In this document: positions 18,907 through 27,220 of the stretch, piece after piece
How positions within the stretch are numbered: the stretch's first letter is position 1
Layout of the letters: each line of letters begins with the position of its first letter
Source of the DNA: CAZJYI01 sp964550025
GTDB taxonomy: Bacteria > Verrucomicrobiota > Kiritimatiellia > UBA8416 > CAYOBW01
Assembly (NCBI GenBank): GCA_964550025.1
Contig: CAZJYI010000005.1
Span: 85,092-149,091, forward strand
DNA: 64,000 nucleotides
Direction of reading: 5' to 3'
Program-made: the position numbers and the translations under genes
The notes under the pieces: model-generated
What the model saw: the letters and a program-made list of their open reading frames with translations, nothing else
The model's database searches: none
Told to the model about the DNA's origin: nothing

Positions 18907-19090
18907 GGGCTCTCCATGTCTCACGAGCTCCTTGTCTTTGTCTTCGTCTTCCCCCTGCGCTGCTGCAGGCACTTGCAGTGGAACCGTAGGTGCTGTAGTG
19001 TCATTGGCGCGGAGATGAAGTGGTGAAGCCGGTTGGGCTTGTCGACCGGTGGCTCTGGTGACCGAAGCGCGAAACAGCAGGGAGGTAGCG

Positions 19091-19735
19091 ATGAGGCGGT
19101 CTGAGGTACTGCGGTTTGCAGTGTTGGCGGTGTGCGTGGTGGGGCTGACGGGGTTGGCGGAGGAGCCCAAGAACAAGACGTTGGTGAAGGCGATTGCGAA
19201 GAACGACGTGGCCGATATCCGTCTTCACGTGAAACAGGGCGCGGACATCAATGAACTGAGCAAGTCGGGCTTCGCACCGCTGCATCATGCCGTCGTGCGC
19301 AACAAGCCGGATGCCGTGAAGGTGCTGATCGAGCTCGGTGCGAAGGTCGATCTCAAGACCTCCAGCGGAAAGAACGCCCTGCATTTTGCCGCTGACCGCG
19401 GGTTGGCCGACGTGGTTGCCATCCTGGTCGAGAAAGGCGCTGACCTGTCGATCGGGGATGCGGAGGGATGGACGGCGCTGCACTTTGCCGCGGCAAAGGA
19501 CAAGGTCGACATCGCCAAGGTGCTGATCGAGAAAGGCGCGAAAGTGAACGCCCCCAGCACGCGCGGCGGCCGTCCGCTGCACGAGGCCGCCGCCAGCGCG
19601 GGGAAAGAGATGATCGAGCTGTTGCTGGAGAAAGGCGCTGACAAGAGTATCAAGGCCACGAACGGCAAGACGGCGCTGGACTATGCGGTCGAACTGGAAA
19701 ACAAGGCCGCGGCCGAGGCGCTGGGGGGAAAGTGA
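19091..19735 (+). CDS. exported ankyrin-repeat protein
   Basis: 214 residues. A signal peptide (about 1-25, LRFAVLAVCVVGLTGLAEE) precedes five to six ankyrin repeats of about 33 residues. Consensus-like cores include GFAPLHHAVVRNKPDAVKVL, GKNALHFAADRGLADVVAIL and GWTALHFAAAKDKVDIAKVL. Ankyrin repeats bind proteins; the partner is not visible. The ATG at 19091 is preceded by GGAGG five bases upstream. It is probably a monocistronic gene or the distal gene of the upstream unit; the thrS promoter follows after it. Confidence 0.85.
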   Translation: MRRSEVLRFAVLAVCVVGLTGLAEEPKNKTLVKAIAKNDVADIRLHVKQGADINELSKSGFAPLHHAVVRNKPDAVKVLIELGAKVDLKTSSGKNALHFAADRGLADVVAILVEKGADLSIGDAEGWTALHFAAAKDKVDIAKVLIEKGAKVNAPSTRGGRPLHEAAASAGKEMIELLLEKGADKSIKATNGKTALDYAVELENKAAAEALGGK

Positions 19736-19845
19736 TAGAGAAGTGGCGAGTGGGGAGTTTGGCTTGCCGTCGGCCTTGTACTTCAAAGGGCAATCTCGCC
19801 TGGAATCGCGATGAGTTCCCGCATGGACTTCTGACTTCTCAGCCA

Positions 19846-19875
19846 TTGACATCCCTGCGGGGTAGGGCGTATTCT
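19846..19875 (+). promoter_or_regulatory. sigma-70 promoter for thrS and the downstream translation operon
   Basis: TTGACA (19846-19851), an 18-base spacer and TATTCT (19870-19875), placed 40-69 bases before the thrS start. A 6-bp inverted repeat, GGGTAG (19860-19865) and CTACCC (19874-19879), overlaps the -10 element and could be an operator or a short hairpin at the start of the transcript. It is the best vegetative-type promoter in the window. Confidence 0.65.
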
Positions 19876-19914
19876 ACCCGCTGTTAACTGGGTTGAACGC
19901 AAGGAGATAAGCAA

Positions 19915-21636
19915 TTGGACTTGGAATGTATGCGCCATAGTGCGGCGCATGTGATGGCTGCGGCGGTCTGTCGCCTGCATGACAACGTGAAGTTGGACAT
20001 CGGGCCGGCCACCGACGACGGATTCTACTACGACTTCGATCTCCCTGCCCGCCTGTCGCCCGAGGATTTCCCCGCCATCGAAGCGGAGATGGCAAAGATT
20101 GTTGCCGCCGACCTTCCTTTTGAGCGCTTTTCGGTCTCGCACGCTGAGGCCCGGACCATGCTCGAGGAGGGGGGGCAGGCCTACAAGCTCGATCGTCTGG
20201 AGGACATTCCCGACGACGAGGAGATTTCGTTCTACCGTTGCGGCGAGTTCGTTGATCTCTGCCGTGGACCGCACGTCGAAAGCACGGGGGAGATCAAGGC
20301 GTTTAAACTGACCGCGGTTGCCGGATCGTACTTCCGTGGGCAGGAAACCAATCCGATGCTGCAGCGCCTGTACGGCATAGCGGCGGTCACGCAGAAAGAA
20401 ATTCGCGTGGAGCTGCAACGGATCGAGGAAGCCCGCAAGCGCGATCACCGGAGATTGGGCAAGGAGTTGAACTTGTTCAGTCTGCAGGAAGACGTGGGTC
20501 CCGGCCTGGTGCACTGGCATCCGAAGGGCGCGCGGCTGCGCACGATCATCGAGGATTTCTGGCGCCGCAAGCATTTCCAGGGCGGTTACGAGATCCTGTA
20601 TACCCCGCATATCGGACGGGCCGGGCTGTGGGAGACATCCGGTCACCTGGAGTTCTACCGCGAGAACATGTATTCCCCGATGGATGTGGACGGCAACGAG
20701 TACTTCGTCAAGCCGATGAACTGCCCCTTCCACATCCAGGTCTACCAGTCGGAGAAGCGTTCGTACCGCGATCTGCCACTGCGCTGGGCCGAGCTCGGCA
20801 CGGTCTATCGTTATGAGAAGAGCGGCGTGCTGTACGGTCTTCTGCGGGTACGCGGTTTCACCCAGGACGATGCCCATATCTTCTGCACGCCAGACCAGAT
20901 CGAGGAAGAGATCCGCCGGACGGTGTCGTTCGCGTTGAACATGCTGCGTGCCTTCGGGTTCGACGAAGTTTCGGCCTACCTGTCGACGCGGCCGCACAAG
21001 GCCGTTGGCGAGGAGGCGCGCTGGGAACAGGCGACACGTTCGCTGGAAGAGGCCCTCAAGGCCGAAGATATCCCGTACGACGTGGACGAGGGCGGGGGCG
21101 CCTTCTATGGTCCCAAAATCGATCTGAAGATCAAGGATGCGCTTGGGCGCGAATGGCAGCTCAGTACCATCCAGTTCGATTTCAACCTGCCCGAGGGGTT
21201 CGACCTGACGTTCGTCGGCGATGACGGAAAGGAACACAGGCCCTACATGGTGCATCGCGCCCTGCTCGGGAGCCTTGAACGCTTTTTCGGCATCCTGATC
21301 GAGCATTTTGCCGGTGCGTTCCCGGTCTGGCTTGCGCCGGAACAGGTGCGCATCCTGCCCCTCACGGACAATCAGTTCGAGTATGGCCAGAAGGTCTGCG
21401 AGCAGCTTCTGGCTCACGATCTTCGTGCACGGATGGACCGCAAGTCCGAGAAGGTCGGCGCGAAGATCCGCCGCGCTCAGTCGGAGAAAGTACCGTTCAT
21501 GCTGGTGCTCGGCCCCAAGGAGGTAGAAGCCGGAACGGTATCGGTTCGAGATCGCTCCGGTCAGCAGACTGTCATGTCGATCAAGGAGTTTGTCACACAG
21601 TTGACGGAAGCAAACATACCAAACGAGGAGGTATAG
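19915..21636 (+). CDS. thrS: threonyl-tRNA synthetase lacking the N-terminal TGS domain
   Basis: 573 residues; charges tRNA-Thr in the cytoplasm. It begins directly in the editing (N2/SAD) domain with MRHSAAHVMAAAV, whose HxxxH pairs with the later CRGPH. The class II catalytic core runs from about 200 to 470, with the zinc-binding MNCPFH and the motif 2 stretch WAELGTVYRYEKSGVLYGLLRVRGF. The anticodon-binding domain is at the C-terminus. Typical ThrRS is about 640 residues; the roughly 60-residue TGS/N1 domain is absent. The TTG start is supported by AAGGAGA upstream, and no TGS-like sequence precedes it. It heads the thrS-infC-rpmI-rplT-pheS-pheT series. Confidence 0.92.
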   Translation: MDLECMRHSAAHVMAAAVCRLHDNVKLDIGPATDDGFYYDFDLPARLSPEDFPAIEAEMAKIVAADLPFERFSVSHAEARTMLEEGGQAYKLDRLEDIPDDEEISFYRCGEFVDLCRGPHVESTGEIKAFKLTAVAGSYFRGQETNPMLQRLYGIAAVTQKEIRVELQRIEEARKRDHRRLGKELNLFSLQEDVGPGLVHWHPKGARLRTIIEDFWRRKHFQGGYEILYTPHIGRAGLWETSGHLEFYRENMYSPMDVDGNEYFVKPMNCPFHIQVYQSEKRSYRDLPLRWAELGTVYRYEKSGVLYGLLRVRGFTQDDAHIFCTPDQIEEEIRRTVSFALNMLRAFGFDEVSAYLSTRPHKAVGEEARWEQATRSLEEALKAEDIPYDVDEGGGAFYGPKIDLKIKDALGREWQLSTIQFDFNLPEGFDLTFVGDDGKEHRPYMVHRALLGSLERFFGILIEHFAGAFPVWLAPEQVRILPLTDNQFEYGQKVCEQLLAHDLRARMDRKSEKVGAKIRRAQSEKVPFMLVLGPKEVEAGTVSVRDRSGQQTVMSIKEFVTQLTEANIPNEEV

Positions 21637-21683
21637 CGAGACCGCTGCCGGGCGGTGCCCGGTTGTCGTGATCATGCCACGAG

Positions 21684-22226
21684 ATGAAACCACACGGTAG
21701 GCGATCGAGACCACGCTCTTTTATCAGGGCGAACCACAAGATCAGGGTGCCGCGCGTCCGTTGCGTTGACGCGAACGGCGAGATGGTGGGGGTAGTCTCC
21801 ACCTCGGAAGCGCTTCGACTGGCGCAGCAGCAGGGGCTAGACCTGGTGGAAATCTCACCGAAGGCCGATCCCCCGGTCTGCCGGATCATGGATTTTGGCA
21901 AGTATCGCTACGACGAGAGCGTCAAACAGAAGCTTGCCAGGAAACGGACGCACAAGAATGTCGTCAAGGAGATCAAGTTCCACGCCAATGTCGGGGAACA
22001 CGATTATCAGACGAAGATGGGGCATGTGCGCAAGTTCCTTGAAAAGGGGCACAAGGTGAAGCTGTCACTGCAATTCCGCGGTCGCGAGAATGCCCACCGG
22101 GAACTTGGGTTTGAGGTCATCAACCGCGCCATCGGCGAATGCGGCGAGTTGTGCAGCGTGGACATGATGCCAAAGCTGGTCGGCCGCAACATCGTGACGA
22201 TGCTCAGCGCAAAATCCGGCAAGTAG
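21684..22226 (+). CDS. infC: translation initiation factor IF-3
   Basis: 180 residues. IF-3 binds the 30S subunit, prevents premature 50S joining and proofreads initiator tRNA pairing. The N-domain contains IRVPRVRCVDANGEMVGVVS and a lysine-rich linker; the C-domain contains VKLSLQFRGRENAHRELG. The ATG at 21684 has no convincing Shine-Dalgarno. infC genes often use unusual starts for autoregulation, so initiation a few codons downstream (near FIRANHKIRV, where ATC codons occur) is possible. An in-frame stop at 21669 excludes a longer form. Confidence 0.93.
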   Translation: MKPHGRRSRPRSFIRANHKIRVPRVRCVDANGEMVGVVSTSEALRLAQQQGLDLVEISPKADPPVCRIMDFGKYRYDESVKQKLARKRTHKNVVKEIKFHANVGEHDYQTKMGHVRKFLEKGHKVKLSLQFRGRENAHRELGFEVINRAIGECGELCSVDMMPKLVGRNIVTMLSAKSGK

Positions 22227-22500
22227 GCGGGGCGTTTCCTCGCCTCCTGTTTCCGGCCGCCGGGCAGGGTTTGTTTCCGCCCGGAACATGCTTAATCCGT
22301 ACTCTACCCGCCCGGGGGGAGTCGGCCGGGTTCACGGATGTGTCCAGGGAACATCCGGGCCGAAAAAAGCGCTGGACGCGTCTACCGTCTTGAGCTATGG
22401 TACGCGGCCTTTCCTTGCTCCCTCGGGCTCGACCGGAGCCCTTCCGCGGGGGTGGGATGCGGAGTTAGCCGGCAGCAGCCGGCCAGGTGGGATTGACAAG
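22227..22500 (+). promoter_or_regulatory. long leader between infC and rpmI with two hairpins
   Basis: 274 bases without a gene. Two simple hairpins are visible: GGGCTC-GACCG-GAGCCC at 22425-22441, and GCCGGC-AGCA-GCCGGC at 22468-22483, the second ending 17 bases before the rpmI start. In other bacteria the rpmI-rplT mRNA leader folds into a mimic of the L20 site on 23S rRNA and mediates autoregulation. The unusual length and structure here fit such a leader, but the specific L20-binding fold was not identified. Confidence 0.35.
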
Positions 22501-22689
22501 ATGCCAAAGAAGAAGACACTGAAGGCTGCGGCCAAACGGTTCAAGAAGACTGCCAAGGGCAAACTCAAGTATGCCAAGGCAGGGTCGGGACACCTCCTCG
22601 GCCGCAAGACTCGCAAGCGTAAGCGCGATCTCCGGAGTGCCGGCGTGCTCAGCAAGGCGGAGACGAAGCGCGTTAGCGCCCTTATATAG
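22501..22689 (+). CDS. rpmI: 50S ribosomal protein L35
   Basis: 62 residues, very basic. It begins MPKKKTLKAAAKRFKKTAKG and contains the typical SGHLLGRKTRKRKRDLR segment of L35. It is followed after 29 bases by rplT, the universal gene order. The start at 22501 matches the conserved MPK N-terminus; a longer in-frame extension upstream is not conserved-looking and is rejected. Confidence 0.95.
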   Translation: MPKKKTLKAAAKRFKKTAKGKLKYAKAGSGHLLGRKTRKRKRDLRSAGVLSKAETKRVSALI

Positions 22690-22718
22690 GCTAGAACTGA
22701 CTTTCGGAGGTTTTTACC

Positions 22719-23075
22719 ATGCCCAGAGCAAAGAAAGCACCGGCATCGCGCCGGCGGAGAAAACGCAGGCTCCAGCTCGCAAAAGGTTTCCGCGGCGCGA
22801 GGAGCAAGCTCTTCCGACAGGCCACGGAAGCCGTTGATCGCGCCATGCGGCACGCCACTCTGCACCGCAAGCTGCGCAAACGTGACTACCGTCAGCTCTG
22901 GATTGCGCGCATATCGGCGGCATGCCGGACAAACGACATCACCTACAGCCGGCTCATCGAGGGGCTGACCAAGGCCAACGTCGCTCTGAACCGCAAGATG
23001 CTGTCTGAAATCGCCATCCATGACGCGGAGGGCTTTGGGACGATTGTGGAACAGGCGAAGAGCAGCCTGTCCTGA
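22719..23075 (+). CDS. rplT: 50S ribosomal protein L20
   Basis: 118 residues, the usual length. L20 is an early 23S rRNA-binding assembly protein and, in many bacteria, a repressor of its own operon. Recognisable stretches are KGFRGARSKLFRQATEAV and RKRDYRQLWIARISAACR. The ribosome binding site CGGAGG lies about 9 bases before the ATG. A strong terminator follows 19 bases after the stop. Confidence 0.96.
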   Translation: MPRAKKAPASRRRRKRRLQLAKGFRGARSKLFRQATEAVDRAMRHATLHRKLRKRDYRQLWIARISAACRTNDITYSRLIEGLTKANVALNRKMLSEIAIHDAEGFGTIVEQAKSSLS

Positions 23076-23094
23076 TGGTTCTCGCTCTTTCTGG

Positions 23095-23123
23095 AAGGCC
23101 ATCTTTCGGGATGGCCTTTTTTT
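23095..23123 (+). terminator. rho-independent terminator after rplT
   Basis: A 9-bp perfect stem, AAGGCCATC at 23095-23103 with GATGGCCTT at 23110-23118, and a 6-base loop, followed by an uninterrupted T run to 23123. It lies between rplT and pheS only 26 bases before the pheS ATG, so pheST expression must depend on readthrough, attenuation or its own promoter. Confidence 0.88.
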
Positions 23124-23148
23124 GTTGGTGACAAGATAGGGGCAGACA

Positions 23149-24171
23149 ATGAAGGCCGAGCAGATCGCCCAACTGCAGGACGAAGCGTTGGAAGCGTGTC
23201 GCGCCGCGGACGGCGCGGACGCCGTCGAAGGTGTACGCATCAAGTACCTGGGGAGAAAGGGATTTCTTCCGCAGATAATGCGGGGCTTGAAGGACCTCGA
23301 ACCCGCCGAACGCGCCGGGGCGGGCAAACAGGCCAACCTGTTCAAGACGGCGGTGTCGGAGGCGCTGAAGGCGCGCCTGCGGGAGTTCAGCGAGGGTGGC
23401 AGCGCGGACGCGGCGCCTTCGTTCGACTATTCACTGCCGGGCAATTGGCACTCACCCGGTACGATGCATCCCATCACGCGTGTGATCGAGGAGAGCATAC
23501 GTATCTTCGCTCGGCTGGGTTTTACCGTTGCCGAGGGACCGGACGTCGAGACTGCCTATCGGAATTTCGAGGCACTGAATACCCCCGCGCACCATCCCTC
23601 CCTGGACCCCCAGGACACCTTCTGGCTCGATACGGGCGAGTTGCTCCGCACGCAGACCTCTCCGGTCCAGATACGGGTGATGGAACGGCAGCAGCCCCCG
23701 GTACGCGTGATCACTCCGGGGCGTTGCTACCGGCGCGACACCACGGACGCGACACACAGCGCCAGTTTCCACCAGATCGAAGGGCTGTACGTTGACAACG
23801 CCATGATTTCCCTGGCAGACCTGAAAGGGACGATGGCGTTCTATGCACGCGAGATGATGGGGCCGGGGGTCGGCGTGCGGTTTCGACCCCACTTCTTCCC
23901 GTTCACGGAGCCGAGCGTGGAGTGCGATTTCTCGTGCCACGTCTGCGGGGGCAGCGGGTGCCGCGTCTGCAAGCACAGTGGCTGGATCGAGATTGCCGGC
24001 GCCGGCCTTGTCGATCCCCGCGTCTTCGAAAGGGTCGGATACGACGCGGAACGCGTCACCGGCTTCGCGTTCGGAATGGGCGTGGAGCGCATCGCCATGG
24101 TGAAGTACGGAATCACGGACATACGGATGCTCTACGAGAACGATGCGCGTTTCCTGGCGCAGTTCCGTTGA
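23149..24171 (+). CDS. pheS: phenylalanyl-tRNA synthetase alpha subunit
   Basis: 340 residues, typical length. The N-terminal helical region (about 1-90) is the tRNA-binding coiled coil. The class II catalytic core follows, with MHPITRVIEESIRIFARLGF, the motif 2 stretch VITPGRCYRRDTTDATHSAS and motif 3 GFAFGMGVERIAMVKYGI. A Cys-rich insert (CDFSCHVCGGSGCRVCKHSG) is the zinc-like knuckle seen in many PheS. It forms an (alpha-beta)2 enzyme with PheT. A heptamer repeat array and 180 bases separate it from pheT. Confidence 0.96.
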   Translation: MKAEQIAQLQDEALEACRAADGADAVEGVRIKYLGRKGFLPQIMRGLKDLEPAERAGAGKQANLFKTAVSEALKARLREFSEGGSADAAPSFDYSLPGNWHSPGTMHPITRVIEESIRIFARLGFTVAEGPDVETAYRNFEALNTPAHHPSLDPQDTFWLDTGELLRTQTSPVQIRVMERQQPPVRVITPGRCYRRDTTDATHSASFHQIEGLYVDNAMISLADLKGTMAFYAREMMGPGVGVRFRPHFFPFTEPSVECDFSCHVCGGSGCRVCKHSGWIEIAGAGLVDPRVFERVGYDAERVTGFAFGMGVERIAMVKYGITDIRMLYENDARFLAQFR

Positions 24172-24183
24172 GGGGAAGGTTAC

Positions 24184-24310
24184 CAGTTATCAGTTATCAG
24201 TTATCAGTTATCTGTTGTCAGTGGTCGGTGACCGGTGGTCTTAGAGCAGTAAGCCGGTGACGAATCGCCGATAACCGATAACTGATAACCTATAACCAAC
24301 AACCGATGAC
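24184..24310. repeat. inverted pair of degenerate heptamer arrays
   Basis: From 24184 the sequence reads as eight consecutive heptamers: CAGTTAT four times, then CTGTTGT, CAGTGGT, CGGTGAC, CGGTGGT. From about 24269 to 24310 six heptamers of the opposite sense follow (CGATAAC twice, TGATAAC, CTATAAC, CAACAAC, CGATGAC). The two halves are roughly complementary and could form a long hairpin between pheS and pheT. The same architecture with a different core recurs at 30720, 34327 and 45521. Confidence 0.8.
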
Positions 24311-24351
24311 TGAGGTGTTGGGCGGAGCCCGCGCGGGAAGAAGGTTCGAAC

Positions 24352-26757
24352 ATGAAAGTGCCTGTCAGTTGGCTGAGAGAATATGTTGATTTCGACGCGA
24401 CTCCCCGGGAGCTTGCGGACAAGCTGACGTTTTCGGGGATCGAGGTCGAGGGGATCGACCAGGTCGGCTCGGACTACAAGGGAATGGTTGTGGGCGAGGT
24501 GACCGCCATTGCGCGGCACCCCGGCGCGGACCGGCTACGGTTGTGCAGGGTGAGTGACGGCGCGCAGGAAGTGGCCGTCGTCTGCGGTGCGTTCAATCTC
24601 GAAGTGGGTGACAAGGTACCCTTCGCGCCGGTCGGCACCGTTCTGCCGAACGGCATGAAGATCAAGCGGGCGAAGATCCGCGGGGAAGAGTCGCTGGGCA
24701 TGTTGTGTGCCGAGGACGAGCTTGGTCTGTCGGACGACCATTCGGGGATCATGCTCCTGCCGCGGAACACGGCTGCCGGGACGCCGCTGTCGGAAGTGCT
24801 GGGGCCGCCGGAGACCGTACTCACGCTCGAGGTCACGTGGAACCGTGCGGACTGTCTGAGCATGATCGGAGTCGCACGCGAAGTGGCAGCTCTCTGTGGC
24901 GGCAAGCTGCGCCTGCCGTCGGTGGACTACCCGGAATCCGGGGAGAGCGTTGATAGCCATGCCAGCGTTGAGATCAGTGACCCCGAGGGCTGTCCGCGAT
25001 ACACGGCGCGCGTTCTGACGAACGTGCGCATGGCGTCAAGCCCGCTATGGATGCAGCGTCGGTTGGCGCTTTCCGGGGTTCGCCCGATCAACAACATCGT
25101 TGATATCACGAACTACGTGTTGCTGGAGTGCGGCCAGCCGCTGCATGCCTTTGACCACTCCTTGTTGACGGAGCAGCAGATCATCGTCCGTCGTGCCGCC
25201 GAGGGCGAAACGATGGCGACGCTGGATGGTATCGAACGTCCCCTGACGTCGGAAATGGTCGTCATCGCGGACGCTCAGCGCCCTGTGGCGGTGGCCGGCG
25301 TCATGGGCGGCGCGGGTACGGAGATCCGCGACGACACGGGCACCGTGCTGCTGGAAAGCGCCGCTTTCGACCCCGCGCGCATTCACGCCACATCGGTTCA
25401 GCTCGGTCTTTCCACCGAGTCGTCGCACCGCTTCGAACGCGGCGTGGACGTTGTTGCCGTGGACTGGGCCAGTCGGCGTGCTGCCGCCCTGATGGTGGAG
25501 CTGGCCGGCGCCACGGCCGCCAGGGGCGTCATCGATGCGTATCCCGCCCCTGCCGGGCCGCGGCAGGTGTCCTGCCGGTTTGCCCGGATCCGCGGCCGCA
25601 TCGGTGTTGAGATCTCGGACGACGATGTTGTCACCATTCTTCAGTCGCTGGAGCTTCCAGTGGTCGGTCGCAACGCTGAGAGCTGTGTGGTCGATGTTCC
25701 GCCTTTCCGTCCCGATCTACGGATCGAGGCCGACCTGATCGAGGAAGTGGCGCGCATGCACGGGATGCAGGATGTGCCCGAGAGTGTGCCTATGGCAAAG
25801 GTCGTGCCGGGTGCGAGCGATGTGGACACCCGCGTCCGCTCCCGTCTTCGGGAGGTCCTCATCGGGCTTGGGTTGACGGAGGCCGTGCACTACAGTTTCC
25901 TGTCCCAAAAGCTCCTCGACCTGGTCGGAGCCGACGATGATTCGGCGCGTGTCGTACTGCCGCACCCGGTCAGTGCCGACTATGCCGTCATGCGGCCTAC
26001 CCTTGTGCCGCAGATGGTGGAGACCCTGGGCCGGAACCTGGCACACCAGGTGGACGAAGTGAAGTTTTTCGAGATGGGGCGCGTGTTCCTGCGGGGCGAG
26101 CAAGGGGGGATCGCCGAAGAGGAGCGGCTCTGTGTCGGGCTGATGGGTCCCGTTGGCAGGGGGTCACTTGATCGTCGGCGCCCGGTTTCGCGCGAGGAAA
26201 TGTTCCTCTGGGCAAAGGGGATCGTGGAGAGTATGTGCGCGGCTCTTCACGTGCCCGGCGTGCGGTTTGCGCCGAAAAAAAAATCACATTTCGAATCGGG
26301 ATGGTCGGTGGGCATTCTGAGCGGCGAAGCGTGCATAGGCGAACTGGGGTTGATTTCCGGCAGGCTTGGCCACCAGTGGCGGATGCAGGACTCCGTCGCG
26401 GTGGCAGAGGTGGCCGTGCAACCGATTGCCGCAAAAGCACTTGCGCGCGCTCCTCTTTCGCCCTTGCCGACCTACCCCTCGGTGGCGCGCGACATCGCCC
26501 TCGTGGCGGACTCCAGCGTGCATCACGCGGACGTGGAACGGGTCATCCGGTCCGCCGCCTGCAAGGAGTTGACAGCCGTGAACCTCTTTGATATATATAC
26601 AGACAAGAGGATAGGGGAGGCTAAGCGAAGCCTTGCGTATTCTCTGGTGTATCGTTCCATGACACGCACGTTGACGGACGATGAGGTCAATGGTTTCCAT
26701 GACAGCATCAAGGAGGCGTTGCGACGGGAATTGCACGCTGATATTAGGGAAGAGTAA
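24352..26757 (+). CDS. pheT: phenylalanyl-tRNA synthetase beta subunit
   Basis: 801 residues, full length. Domains in order: B1 opening MKVPVSWLREYVDFD; EMAP-type tRNA-binding OB fold (about 40-150, VVGEVTAIARHPGADRLRLC); B3/B4 editing domain (RYTARVLTNVRMASSPLWMQ and following); B5 domain (about 405-475); catalytic-like core; and a C-terminal ferredoxin-like anticodon-binding domain (about 705-801, ending LFDIYTDKRIGEAKRSLAYS). A run of nine A residues at 26275-26283 encodes KKK and is a possible slippage site. A sigma-70-like promoter is embedded at 26569-26597 in the 3' end. Confidence 0.96.
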   Translation: MKVPVSWLREYVDFDATPRELADKLTFSGIEVEGIDQVGSDYKGMVVGEVTAIARHPGADRLRLCRVSDGAQEVAVVCGAFNLEVGDKVPFAPVGTVLPNGMKIKRAKIRGEESLGMLCAEDELGLSDDHSGIMLLPRNTAAGTPLSEVLGPPETVLTLEVTWNRADCLSMIGVAREVAALCGGKLRLPSVDYPESGESVDSHASVEISDPEGCPRYTARVLTNVRMASSPLWMQRRLALSGVRPINNIVDITNYVLLECGQPLHAFDHSLLTEQQIIVRRAAEGETMATLDGIERPLTSEMVVIADAQRPVAVAGVMGGAGTEIRDDTGTVLLESAAFDPARIHATSVQLGLSTESSHRFERGVDVVAVDWASRRAAALMVELAGATAARGVIDAYPAPAGPRQVSCRFARIRGRIGVEISDDDVVTILQSLELPVVGRNAESCVVDVPPFRPDLRIEADLIEEVARMHGMQDVPESVPMAKVVPGASDVDTRVRSRLREVLIGLGLTEAVHYSFLSQKLLDLVGADDDSARVVLPHPVSADYAVMRPTLVPQMVETLGRNLAHQVDEVKFFEMGRVFLRGEQGGIAEEERLCVGLMGPVGRGSLDRRRPVSREEMFLWAKGIVESMCAALHVPGVRFAPKKKSHFESGWSVGILSGEACIGELGLISGRLGHQWRMQDSVAVAEVAVQPIAAKALARAPLSPLPTYPSVARDIALVADSSVHHADVERVIRSAACKELTAVNLFDIYTDKRIGEAKRSLAYSLVYRSMTRTLTDDEVNGFHDSIKEALRRELHADIREE
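26569..26597 (+). promoter_or_regulatory. promoter-like element inside the 3' end of pheT
   Basis: TTGACA (26569-26574), 17 bases, then TATATA (26592-26597) within an AT run (GATATATATAC) that stands out in a GC-rich gene. The codons used here (ATA for Ile, AGG for Arg) are rarer than elsewhere in pheT, as if the bases are kept for a second reason. It would start a transcript near 26604 running into the 463-bp spacer and rarA. Confidence 0.5.
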
Positions 26758-26794
26758 GAACGATTCTTTGAGATAGAAAACGACTAGACGGACG

Positions 26795-26998
26795 TGTGAA
26801 CGAGGTTTGGGTATCCACCCATGTGGACTTGCTTACGAGAAATAACTCTGCTGGGCACCGGCGCAATGTTGTATGCCGCTGTCCGCGGATTTATGGTTAC
26901 AAGACCGGTGCAGGTGGTCTGGGCAATGGGCCCGGACGGTGTGCTGTGTCGTTCGGGAGGTACGAGCGGAAACTGCTCTGACGCAAAACAGGTTCATA
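26795..26998 (+). ncRNA. candidate structured RNA, possibly 6S-like
   Basis: Part of a 463-bp spacer (26758-27220) with no convincing gene. About 200 bases can form a closed rod: an outer stem TGTGAAC (26795-26801) with GTTCATA (26992-26998, one G-U pair), and an apical stem GCACCGG (26855-26861) with CCGGTGC (26905-26911). Two hairpins lie on the 3' side: GTCTGGG/CCCGGAC ending at 26937, and GAGCGG-AAA-CTGCTC near 26974-26988. The length, rod shape with a central open region, and proximity to rarA and fau resemble 6S RNA loci in other bacteria. No conserved 6S sequence was verified, so the identity is a hypothesis. Confidence 0.3.
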
Positions 26999-27220
26999 GA
27001 CATACAGGGAAACAAATGCCCTGCCTTGTTCGCTGACAGGCTAAAAAATCTCTGACCCAATTTTTCTGTTAAAGGGAGTTCGAATCCGGCGGAAGAAGAA
27101 TCCCGATTCTATCGGGACGCGGACGCCGCAGGCTAGAGCACCCACCTCGATCGCGAGGCCAGAGATAGGTGCCTATTACGACAAAGGCGGGGCATTTTTC
27201 TGCGATGCCCCGATGGTGCA
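26999..27220. other. gene-free spacer before rarA with several hairpins
   Basis: Visible hairpins: CAGGG/CCCTG (27005-27023); ACAG with AAAAAAT paired to ATTTTT and CTGT (27036-27069), which could end the upstream RNA; TCCCGAT-TCT-ATCGGGA (27101-27117); and CGGGGCAT/ATGCCCCG (27188-27212). The last ends eight bases before the rarA ATG and could mask its ribosome binding region. No purine-rich Shine-Dalgarno precedes rarA, so this hairpin may control translation. Confidence 0.4.

Noticed and set aside
19783..21714. 643-codon open frame on the minus strand
   Set aside because: It is the exact antisense of thrS, with no family motifs or ribosome binding site; an artefact of high GC.
22493..22498. 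TTGACA before rpmI as a promoter
   Set aside because: It lies three bases before the start codon with no room for a -10 box.
24184..24310. CRISPR array
   Set aside because: Units are seven bases long with no unique spacers and the halves are inverted, so this is a simple heptamer repeat; no cas genes are present.
27074..27095. tRNA-like GTTCGAATCC T-loop motif
   Set aside because: The flanking five-base stem does not pair (GGGAG against CCGGC) and no acceptor, D or anticodon arm could be drawn, so it is not a tRNA or tmRNA end.
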